This document shows, one piece after another, positions 46,373 through 64,000 of a stretch of DNA of 64,000 nucleotides. The translations under genes and the position numbers were made by a program. Under the pieces are notes generated by a model. That model had not been told where the DNA came from and did not search any database. It saw only the letters and a list, made by a program, of their open reading frames with translations. This stretch comes from Bolinopsis microptera. Its lineage: Eukaryota; Ctenophora; Tentaculata; Lobata; Bolinopsidae. The DNA lies in the NCBI RefSeq assembly GCF_026151205.1, contig NC_087074.1:11699182-11763181 (forward strand). The letters run 5' to 3'. How positions within the stretch are numbered: the stretch's first letter is position 1; every line of letters begins with the position of its first letter.

Positions 46373-46997
46373 GAAAATTGGTTATTATCGGTTTCAAGTA
46401 CTATGACGCGAACAAGACGTGAAACAAAGCCAATTCTATTCCCGCGGAAACGACAGAAGCAAGGAGATTTGCGTGTGCGGTATCTTGAAGTGCACGTACA
46501 GTACACCGCTAGCTCAGAGGTCAGATTATAATCAGTTTGAGGCAGCGCAGATCGAAGCTAGACACGCAACGTCTTAAACGCGCATTTATCGATTTGTCAA
46601 TTTGCGCACATGGCATTATATCTTTTGTATAGCGGTCGCCGCGAAGTATACTTTACAGCGTGACCGCGCCATTTGTAAACAGGGATTGCCAGGGTAGGTA
46701 TTGAAATTTAAACAGCCCATGTGCTAGTGGAAAAGAATGACTACAAGGTACAATTTTGCCCGATATACAATGCAAACTAAATTTAAAGTTAAATAGAATG
46801 ACGCTGTCTGATAAAATACAGAGCAGGTTTTGTAAAAACTTGATTAATTGGACCTGCAGTTCCTTGATATTCTCTTCAACCGTTTATGTTGTACTGATAT
46901 TAGAATAGATTGGCACAATTGTTCAACAAAACTGAAAACGGTCGAAAAAGTAAACAACGAAGTAGTAATCACTACTCATCAACTAAATAATCAGTCA

Positions 46998-47998
46998 CTA
47001 ATGACTAACTGCCTCCCAAAGGGTAGCATGCTCTTGTAGAAGCTGCATTAGACTGGTACTGTCTTCGTATGCCTCCTCGTTTAAATTGTCCAACTCAGCT
47101 AAGGCAGCGTCAAATACTTTCTTGGCTATCTTACTAGCTTTAGCATAATCCCCAATAATTTCGGCATAAAAATGTGCATAGCTGAGGCACATTCCTAGGT
47201 TGGTCGCTTTGAGATGAGTTTCTTGAAATTCCCTAGCTTGTTCGTACAATTTCTTTGATTTCTGTTCAGCTTCAGATTTTGTCTCTGCAGTGGTAATTTC
47301 TGCAATGTACCGATAGAAATCTCCCCTCATCTTCAAGCAAAATATTGCTGCCTCAGCGTTTGCTTGGCTACTATCACTGGCTAAATGTTCAATCGCCACG
47401 GGGTTAAGATACGTTTCTTTAAGCTCCAGAACTTCTCTTGAAAACTCAGTGATCTCATTTTTAACTTTATCCTGAAGTTGTGTAGCTATATTCTGTTCGT
47501 CCTCCTTCTAGCTAAAGAAGAGAGAACTCTCCAAGAAGACCGCAATGGACGCACTCTGTTCTTAAAAGCCACTGACAGTAAGTTTCTCTCTTTTGTTAGT
47601 AGCGGTTCACCACCCAGACGTACCACCTGACGGAAGTGAAGATAAACATGATTTTAGCAAGTAAGTTGCATATATTCTGCTAGAGGAATGTACAAACTAA
47701 TGTTTCACTGTAGTGTAGTTGTTTTACAAGTTCATCTTGGCAACTGAAATCAATATTTCACAACATTCATATAAAATCAAGCAATGTTGTTCAAGTTTTA
47801 AACTTCTCTATATCTAAGAAGTTGATCATAGCAGATGTTCCAGACAGTTTACAAAAATATAACAGGCACCTTCTTCATTGCTGTTATAGTCATCTCATTC
47901 CAACGCTCAGCTTGTTCTGCAATTTCAGCCATCGTGATAAGACTTTTTCTATCTGAAGGAAAACCTTCGAATTCTTCCGAATCCTCACTTTTTGTCAT
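46998..47998 (-). pseudogene. Divergent 14-3-3 protein, 2 coding exons, one-base frameshift
   Basis: Exon 1 47998-47870 (43 codons), intron with donor GTGCCT and acceptor CGTCAG, exon 2 47626-46998 (stop). Landmarks: [95 protein letters not shown]. Phosphopeptide-pocket residues equivalent to K49, R56, R127 and Y128 are present. 14-3-3 dimers bind phosphoserine/threonine clients. One base is missing near 47505 (AGAAGGAGG), giving an early stop; the rest is open to the natural end. An acidic 22-residue extension precedes the usual start methionine. Because the intron is kept it is not a retrocopy. It is either a recent pseudogene or a real gene with a consensus error. Confidence 0.8.
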
Positions 47999-48099
47999 AC
48001 TTTCAGCTTTTTACAGAAGATTTACCTTCTTCCGCCGTGATTCATTGCTTTTTTAGCTTTTTTTAACGTATATCTGTATATGATGTAAATAAACTAAAC

Positions 48100-48835
48100 C
48101 CTGATTTACCGCGAAGTTTAGGGGGAAAGAAATTTACCGCGGTAAATCGAGATTCGAGGTTTCTGGTAAATAGCCGTTTTACTGTACATAGTATCAAATT
48201 CATCAGAAATTTTCGGATTGTTTTATCAAGGAACAGTTTAAGGATATGATCGTAATTCTATTTGACCATAAATCTTTCATTTAATTTGATTTAACAGCAT
48301 TCATTGTAAAAACATACAATACTGTACTAAAAAGACGGAAAACAAACATATATCAGTAAAAACGAATAATTCATATTAACGGTAACATTGCAAATTCAAC
48401 ATGAAATTTGTACATTCAACTATATAGCTCAACAACTAACAAATAAATCAAACAAAAAATCTTGTAACATAACAGCAGTACTCGTCATATTATCATAATC
48501 AGAATAATATTTCATACGAACTTCAGGAATTAATTTAAGACTATAAAATTAAATACAGTGAAATTGGTACAGGCCCAGGGGCCGTGTTAATTCAGTGGCT
48601 CAGTTAAGTGACGGTCATATTGTGGTAGTAAGGTTTAAAAATCCACCATCAACATACTAAGTATAAATTATAAGGTAATTTCTGGACCGGCCCCGTATTC
48701 TTACATACAATCTACCTTCTTAGCTCATAAAAAGAGATATTGTAAAGGGTTAGATAGGACAGGTTAACTTAGGATAGAAAAAGATCAAACAACGCGGGAT
48801 AATCAATATAATATAACCAATTAAATTAAACAGTT
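48100..48835. other. AT-rich spacer, nothing recognised
   Basis: No coding signal. Contains TTTACCGCGGTAAA at about 48133, a short palindrome also hinted at near 17160 and 17430 (CGGTAAATCG words). Confidence 0.4.
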
Positions 48836-48967
48836 TATTTCAATACGCTATGCCTCCAAATAATAGCTTTAGTGTTAATATTATGTCTTAATAACGATAA
48901 TTATTTCAATACGCTATGCCTCCTAATAATAGCTTTAGTGTTAATATTGTGTCTTAATAACGATAAT
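48836..48967. repeat. 66-bp tandem duplication over the sorting-nexin stop codon
   Basis: Units 48836-48901 and 48902-48967 differ at two positions. The upstream unit (in gene sense) encodes the last 20-odd codons and nearly all of the stop codon; the other falls just past it as 3' UTR. Confidence 0.9.
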
Positions 48968-51900
48968 GTCGCTCTTATCTTGTTGTCGGGAAACACAGCT
49001 TCAATGAAAGTTTCAAACATCTTGTAGAACAGCAGTCGGTTCATTTCTTTTGCCTGGAACATTCTGAACACCCTGCAAATAAATCTATATCAGTGAGATC
49101 TCCGCAGATAATCTGCAGCTCTGCCAAAATAATAAGTAATTTGGCATATTAACACATAAAGTTTTAAGTTATATAGATAAAGATGATCAAACAACCGCCG
49201 CTTATGAGATCACACCGACCCTAATTTGAATGGTAACAACTCAATAATGCACTTTTATGAACGGTTGACGGTGCGACTCTCCACCTATCACATGAGTAAT
49301 TAAATGTTTCCGTAATTTAGCATGACGGTGTATCTAGACACTGTATCTGGGAATCTTCATCCGGATAATTAATAAATCTATCAATAAATAATAGGGACAG
49401 AATTAGAGTCTAAATTTTATGCTTTGTGCAAAATGCTTAATTTTAAACAAATGTTATGCTCATCAAGCTCTTATATGAAGCTATATATAGGTTGAGTTAC
49501 AGAAACGTGATTGTTGCACAGCAGGATTATCATTATTTATTTTACTTTGTTGCTTAGTTCTGTTATCTTCGTAGTCACTACATACAGACAGCAAATCGTT
49601 GCTTCATAAAACTCGGCCTCGTATTAAACTATGACAATCATTGTATCTGTATCTATAATGCCTGATGGACAAAATTGTGGAATAGATTTGAGGGTTGCCC
49701 ACTATCCTCACAACCCTCACAACCCTTGTAATCGTTTTACTTTTATCCCACTATATCTTGATTTACATAAAACTTAAGGGGCAGCTTGTTTTAACTTTCC
49801 CTCCTAATAGTAATAATTATAATATATATTATAATAACATATCATTATAATATATTATTATAATATATTATTAAATAATATACAGGGTGGGCCCTTTCCC
49901 TCCTAATAGTAATAATTATAATATATATTATAATAATATATCATTATAATATATTATTATAATATATTATTAAATAATATACAGGGTGGGCCAAAAGTCA
50001 GTGTGCAAACGTTGGGTCTTATACCTCCGCCGTGTTTTATATTTGAGAGCTGTTGCTTTGCAGATGGCATACTGTACTTACTGGTTCGAGGATTCCGTAT
50101 ATATTATAATAATACTCACAAGTCGACACCTTCTCTGACAGTCTCCTTGCCGATAATGTTCTTCAGTTCATCACTAATCATACCCTGTAACTTGGTATGT
50201 CCCATGAACTTTGTCAGACTGACAGATGATGGTGGTCGTACTGGACCCGGGTCAGCCCACTTACCCTCCGGCCAGAACGAGTCCCTGGAATTATATAAAA
50301 CGTAATTATAAAAAAATATCCAATTGAAATTACATAAAACATAATTATACGCCAAAATATTATGAACGTACATAACAACAGTTAAAGCCTGATTTACTGT
50401 TAACCTCACATTACCGGAATACCGGGAAATTGGTATCTTCCCGCGGCCCGCCGCACTACGTTTGATTAACACAATGTTCAATGTTTATCCTATTAAAAAC
50501 AAAGCCCCGATTCAAAGTGAAAATCTTTCCAAATTTGTCCTACCAGGCCACGAAAAAGACGCTTAGATTGGAACACTTTACTTGGCCAATGCATAAATTG
50601 AATATCCAGTGAGATCATTAAGCCCAAATCTACTATCAGTGTCCACAATGAAGAAGGTAACTTTGTTGCCACAGATGTTGGTAAAGCTCAAGTGATCAGA
50701 GACTACTACGAAAAGCAGTTCACGTGTGAGGATGAACCACTTCAAGCATTTATAGGGGATGGACGCTGCCTAGACATACCCATCACATGTGATGAAGTAA
50801 AGAAAGCCGCCCAATCTCTCAAGAACAACAAAGCCACTGGTCCAGATAAAGTCTACAACGAGTGGTTGAAAAATGCTGGTACAAAATTCTGGTCAAAATA
50901 TGCCGAGATCATCAATAGCGCATTGGAGACCAATTCATTTCCTGATGTTATAGGTGAAGCCATCATCACCCCCTTACCGAAACCTCGCAATCAGCTGGTC
51001 CTGTCACTAGTCTACGACCTCTATGTCTATCAAATGGTGCTCGTAAGATATTATCCATGATTGTACTGAAGAGAATTGAAGACAAAGTTGATGCTTTCAC
51101 TGGTAGCACGCAGGCGGGGTACAAACATGGTAGAAGTTGTGGTGATCTAGTGTGGGCTGAGCGGATGTTGATATCGGTTGTCACGCGTAAACACTTCCAG
51201 TATCACAAGATGGGCATAGATATGTCTCGAGCATTTGACACAATCAAACGCCAGACTATACTTGACCTTCTTGTCAAAGCTGGATGCACAGACGACGACC
51301 TCAGGCTAGTAAGACTCCTCTTAACCAACACCATGCTCAAGGTCAGAGTGGAAGGAGAACTATCTGCTGTATTCGAGAGTCTTCTTGGGTCCTTTCAAGG
51401 TGACAGTCTCTCCGGCAAGCTTTTCACTCTTGTCCTAGCAGGAGCTCTTATAGAACTACGCCATCGACTAGCAGAGTCTCCCCCACACATACCCAATCCC
51501 CCTATTTCAAAAGAAGGTATGCCACTGGAGTCAGCGTATTCAGATGATTGTAACTTCATGAACGTGGAAAAAGAATCCTTAGAAGCTATCCTACCAATAG
51601 CTAAGGAAGTCTTCAAGGAGTTTAACCTGTTCATTAACACAGAGAAAACAGAATTTACCCATGTTTTCCTCGCTCCTGTTGTAGAAACAATCCCTGGTCG
51701 TGATGATACCATGTTACGTGGAAATGAAGATTGGCGGAAGAGTAAGATTCTTGGGTCATTGTTGTGTAGTGAAAGTGATATAGCTGCTCGATGCATTGCT
51801 GGGAACAATGCCTTCTATAAGTTCACCAAGATCTGGTCTCAGCAGAATATCTCCGTTACCAGAAAGATAGCAGTATACGAAGCCCAAATTGTATCAATCA

Positions 51901-54145
51901 TCATGTACAATTGCAGTAGTTGGTGTCCTTCTGCAAAGTCACTAGAAAAACTAGACATTTGCCATAGAAAACACCTTAGATCATTACTGAACATTTATTG
52001 GCCTCATGGAACAATATCCAATGCAAACTTATACCTAAGATGTAACTCAGTTAAGCTATCAGATCGTGTCCCTAAAGCAAGGTGGAAGCTCCTAGGTCAT
52101 ATCTTGCGTAGTGCTGATGACTCCCCCGCTGCATTAGCGTTAAAGTTTGCTGTCACAACAAACTGTAAAGGGCGCGTCGGTGCGCATCGTAAGAATTTGT
52201 TCAAGATTATTGTGAATGATTTGACCCGTAGAGGTTTAAAACTTAACTCTTTGAATGATCTTAATAAGCTTAAGATATTAGCTGATGATAGAGTTGCTTG
52301 GAGAAACAAATTTTAACTCTAGCTGTCTTGATCTGTACTGATCACCATTTTAGGATGACTTGATTTCTTTTAGGGGTTTTGAATATTTTAATGGTGTAAA
52401 CAGTTTCTTAATAATAAGTGAGATCATTATGGTATCATTTATGCCGGATTGTCACTTTCGATGTCCGAGTCAATGCGATTAATATTACTCCTTGTAATGC
52501 ACTGTGAAGTCACTGTAATATGTATATATGAGTGTGTCAATACTCAATATCTGCATTCAACTTTTTGAAGGGTGCGAAATGGAGTGTTCAAGCCCCGGCT
52601 GGGTGGTTTAAATTTTTTATCGTCTAAAAACGAACTTTCATTTTCAAAGCAGGAATGATAGTCCGTAGGACGGGCATACAGCTAGTTCTTTTAATTTGAA
52701 AATCGATTATTCCATGAACATGAAAAATGAGTAATGACGTGAACTATTATAGCGAAGGTAATATTTACATTGTCTAAACTAAAGACATCCAAAGCGGATT
52801 AAACCGATACCTTTACTTTACCTATAATACTTAATAGGTTCTGGATAAAAGTTCGGCGATCTCTTGTACGTTACACCGCACGTAATCTAGTTTGAGCGTT
52901 TAGATAGTCCCATCGAATTAGAGTGTTACTTCTTTTTTCAGAATTTACAATTTATCGAATTTACTGTCCATTTACAAATGTCTGGGTCGTGACAAATGTA
53001 CTAGAAGCAGTCCCGGTTTGAAGTTTGAAGTTTTGTGGTAAATACCTGGGCCCAAGTTATGAAAACCTCGCACATCGCAGCTAGATTCCGCAGAGTAGAA
53101 GGTTTACGGAGTGCCGGGTATTAATCTTTCAACGTGCAATTAGTGGTTCACCCGTTGCACGGATCGCTGATTTCAGAGTTACTTCATAACACTACAAAGT
53201 TGCTTTTGTTTGATTCTTTCAAGTTTTGGGATTGTCCGATTTCTGATATCAATTTCATTTGTTTCATTTGAGCTCAGGCCGTCGACCACCCCTCCCTCAA
53301 CATGCAGTCCGTCTTTGTTGTTGACTTCAAACGTGTCCAGTTGACATTGAATGCAGTGATAATTGTTCGTAAAAGTTGGCAACATCTTATGGTGAATTGA
53401 AATTCAATGTCTTACAATCTATTATTACCTTAATCACTATTCAGTAAGACTGCATACAAATTTAAATAGTTAGTTCTTGCCTCATTTGAATGTTCGATTT
53501 GTTCGATTAAACGTCGCTTTTTAAAACTTTATGACTCGCTTCCCACAGAGCAGACCCTTATGATAATAAAATGCTCGTGTGTGATACAAATTAATAATTT
53601 GTCAATAGTGAAGGGAAACCACTGTTTACAGATCTGTTTGACGGTAGATACAAAAAACCTGCACTGATGTGTTATTGACATTGTCTGTCATTTCGCCGTA
53701 AAATTTTATACGATCTTATAATGAAATGTTATTTATACCTTACTACCTAGCCTATCATTGGTTAATACAATTATAAGGTCTATCTGCAAATAAAAAGGAT
53801 GCGTTCCTTTGAGTGTTTGCTTTATTTGATTTAACGTTGCTTTTCACTTTTTCATTCGCCTCCCACAAAGTTGATCCCTATAAAAATAAGCACCTTCTGT
53901 ACATAACGATAAATCTGCCAAATGTACAGAATATTGCTTGATATTTGCAGCTGCTTAAGTGATATATTTAACAAATCTCTTCTAATCAGTAAACTCACTT
54001 GAAGAGAGTGATCATTTCACTGATATACTCCGGAGAAGTCAGCCACTCCACGTACTCCTGTATCTTTAGGTTAATCTTCCCGCCAAATGTCGCTCTTACG
54101 ATCTGCCGAAGGAAAGTCACCATTCGTGTCCTGAACCACTGGTTC
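48901..54145 (-). CDS. SNX13: SNX13-like sorting nexin, C-terminal three exons
   Basis: Exons in order: 54145-53999, 50284-50120, 49072-48901 (stop 48903-48901); phases 2 and 2 match. The peptide (NQWFRTRMVTFLRQIVRATF, INLKIQEYVEWLTSPEYISE, FKDSFWPEGKWADPGPVRPP, DELKNIIGKETVREGV, VFRMFQAKEMNRLLFYKMFE) is the Nexin_C domain of the SNX13/14/19/25 group and fits SNX13 best from memory. These proteins bind phosphoinositides and tether endosome/ER contacts. The PXA, RGS and PX parts are not found; exon 1 here needs an upstream exon, but the Kazal-Ig gene starts at 55318 on the other strand. Either this is a gene fragment or earlier exons overlap that gene. The 3.7-kb intron holds LINE-G. Confidence 0.75.
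49090..49790. other. Sorting-nexin intron, nothing recognised
   Basis: AT-rich intronic DNA between the last two coding exons; no embedded gene seen. Confidence 0.4.
49795..49992. repeat. 99-bp exact tandem duplication with mariner-like end
   Basis: Units 49795-49893 and 49894-49992 (start CTTTCCCTCCTAATAGTAAT, end ATACAGGGTGGGCC) differ at one position. Each ends with the start of the mariner-like terminus, which continues past the second unit to about 50017 as in the copy at 30205-30262. It lies in the sorting-nexin intron. Confidence 0.85.
50630..52316 (+). pseudogene. LINE-G: 5'-truncated reverse transcriptase, one frameshift
   Basis: Open from about 50630 (ISVHNEEGNFVATD) through VKKAAQSLKNNKATGPDKVY and ITPLPKPRNQ, then one missing base near 50993 moves the frame to the 51057-52316 ORF. 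RT motifs: STQAGYKHGRSCGDLVWAER, GIDMSRAFDTIKRQ (motif A), GSFQGDSLSGKLFTL (motif B), SAYSDDCNFMN (motif C, YSDD). The C-terminal part includes RWKLLGHILRSADDSPAALA. No endonuclease region remains. Same strand as the Kazal-Ig gene and antisense to the sorting nexin, whose intron it occupies. Otherwise uninterrupted, so fairly young. The motifs differ from LINE-A and LINE-C, so it is a third lineage that I cannot place. Confidence 0.82.
52320..53990. other. Remainder of sorting-nexin intron
   Basis: 52320-52570 is probably the LINE-G 3' UTR. The rest shows no supported exon; a 68-codon minus-strand frame at 53179-53385 has no domain, and exons on either side join in phase without it. Confidence 0.4.
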
Positions 54146-54149
54146 CTGA

Positions 54150-55317
54150 AAATAGATGGGGTTATCAGTCAGTTAACAGCACTGGAAAGCTGGCTGCTAA
54201 AAGCTCGAAACTGCACTACAATTACAGTAAAAGTAATTTAGAGGCCAGATATTGGCGGCTGTGGTTTCCACAGTAGACAGGGGAGAGTGTATCATAAGGA
54301 TGAGGCACTGAAACCTCAAACTAAGCACCCCTATATATCAAACAAGTGCCTACTTCCCCTAGAGTACCGTACCGCATCGTTTAAACCAGCTTAAATAAAA
54401 TTGAGCTCAGAAAGGCTAAAACCCAGTCTGTTTATATTAGAATGTGATCTACAGACTCTCCAGTAACCATAAACCGTGACCCTGACCTGAAAATCCCGAC
54501 CAGATATTCTGCTCTAACAGCCGATCTGTGGTTAAGAGTCAGTAGTCAGCGCTATCAGATGTCATCCTCAACTAAAGACTTGCCGTTCTTATTGAGCCAA
54601 TAGACTTTCTGCAGTTTAATTTAGTGCAGTATTTTAATACTGATGGCTCGTTCTTCAGCCGTCTGCTTTGACTTCTACTTAGATTTCTACTATACTTGCT
54701 AGGCTCTTATAGCTTCGTTTTTAGTGGACTTATACTAGATAATCATAGTTGAATATGGGCCGAGGCCACATTATATTTCTAATCGAATCGACTGTACACA
54801 ATCTTCCCTGATATAGAAACAGAGGCAATGTTCCAAAAATGAACACGTATCAAGAATGACTCAAATCACAACTTCATAGCGCCGTTTTGTCACCCGAGAA
54901 CTAATTTGAATCGAGCATTCATTCATTGTTTGCTTTTTAACGGTCATCACGTTCCCACCCACACAATTGCATTTAAGCGAATATTAGATCCGATTCCTAC
55001 CTACTTTGACCATCCCTACACCTTTATTAGATTTCTGCCTACCAAAGTTTGTTTGAAGCACCCGATACACTTTAAGCAGCATTATTTGTAATATTATCGC
55101 ACTGTACGTGTGATTCTCCTCTATATGACATGAAAATTTACCAGCTCTTCTGGAAAAGAGAGGCTAACTCGGTCATTATCACATTCTGTAAATTTAATTT
55201 TGATCTTAGTGAGTCTGTTACGCAAATGCAATAATGGTTAAGGAGCTGGAGGAGAATTACAATCTCCCACCAACCTTGTCTATCTAGTGTTGACTTTGTA
55301 CTATTTGATCTAGTCAG
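54150..55317. other. Spacer between sorting nexin and Kazal-Ig gene
   Basis: No coding exon recognised on either strand. It should contain the promoter of the gene starting at 55318 and possibly lost or unseen sorting-nexin exons. Confidence 0.4.
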
Positions 55318-63959
<8,642 letters not shown>

Positions 63960-64000
63960 TAGTGGAGATAGCTAGGAATTTAAAGACGTTTATTGTTTTT

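Noticed and set aside
50568-50584. TTGGAACACTTTACT shared with the micro-MITE junction at 46039
   Set aside because: A 15-bp match only; the sequence diverges at once (TGGCC against GGGCG) and no element follows.
53179-53385. Extra sorting-nexin exon
   Set aside because: Flanking exons join in phase without it and it has no similarity to the Nexin_C domain.
54906-55091. 61-codon frame upstream of the Kazal-Ig gene
   Set aside because: No domain, no splice continuity and unremarkable codon use.

Overview
This window is eukaryotic and almost certainly from an animal, probably a marine invertebrate; I cannot name the phylum from sequence alone. The evidence is AT-rich DNA with many GT-AG introns, animal-type genes (three tetraspanins, a conventional actin, 14-3-3, an SNX13-like sorting nexin, an NPAT-like nuclear protein and a secreted Kazal-Ig-VWD protein), and a dense load of non-LTR retrotransposons and miniature DNA transposons. 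Gene models were built by hand from open frames, splice signals and intron phases; every junction given is phase-consistent.

Layout. 0.1-5.3 kb (-): a seven-coding-exon NPAT-like gene with an N-terminal LisH motif, a long lysine/serine-rich middle, two C2HC zinc fingers and a short conserved tail. 5.5-11.4 kb (+): a nearly intact CR1/L2-like LINE. Its first ORF joins an AlkB-type 2-oxoglutarate/Fe(II) dioxygenase to an SGNH-hydrolase-like domain; its second ORF is endonuclease plus reverse transcriptase with one frameshift. 11.5-12.5 kb: a separate LINE ORF1 relic. 12.9-16.1 kb: a nest of short elements, including a 390-bp MITE inside an ~80-bp micro-MITE. 16.9-32.6 kb (-): three tandem tetraspanin genes; the first two lie in a recent ~3-4 kb duplication. 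Between them are LINE fragments, MITEs and TTAGGG-like repeats. 32.6-46 kb: mostly non-coding, with foldback elements, tandem duplications, a CACGTG minisatellite, a 16-bp minisatellite, a perfect 53-bp-arm hairpin and a TA-flanked transposon whose filled and empty sites are both present.

46-64 kb: a divergent 14-3-3 gene with a one-base frameshift (-), the last three coding exons of an SNX13-like sorting nexin (-) with a LINE in one intron, and a nine-exon Kazal-Ig-VWD gene (+). A complete three-exon actin gene lies antisense inside one intron of that gene.

The cellular genes are unrelated housekeeping or surface/secreted functions and do not form a pathway. The most unusual item is the LINE whose ORF1 combines AlkB and SGNH folds. 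The second is the pair of MITE families, whose 8-bp target duplications and nesting give an insertion history.
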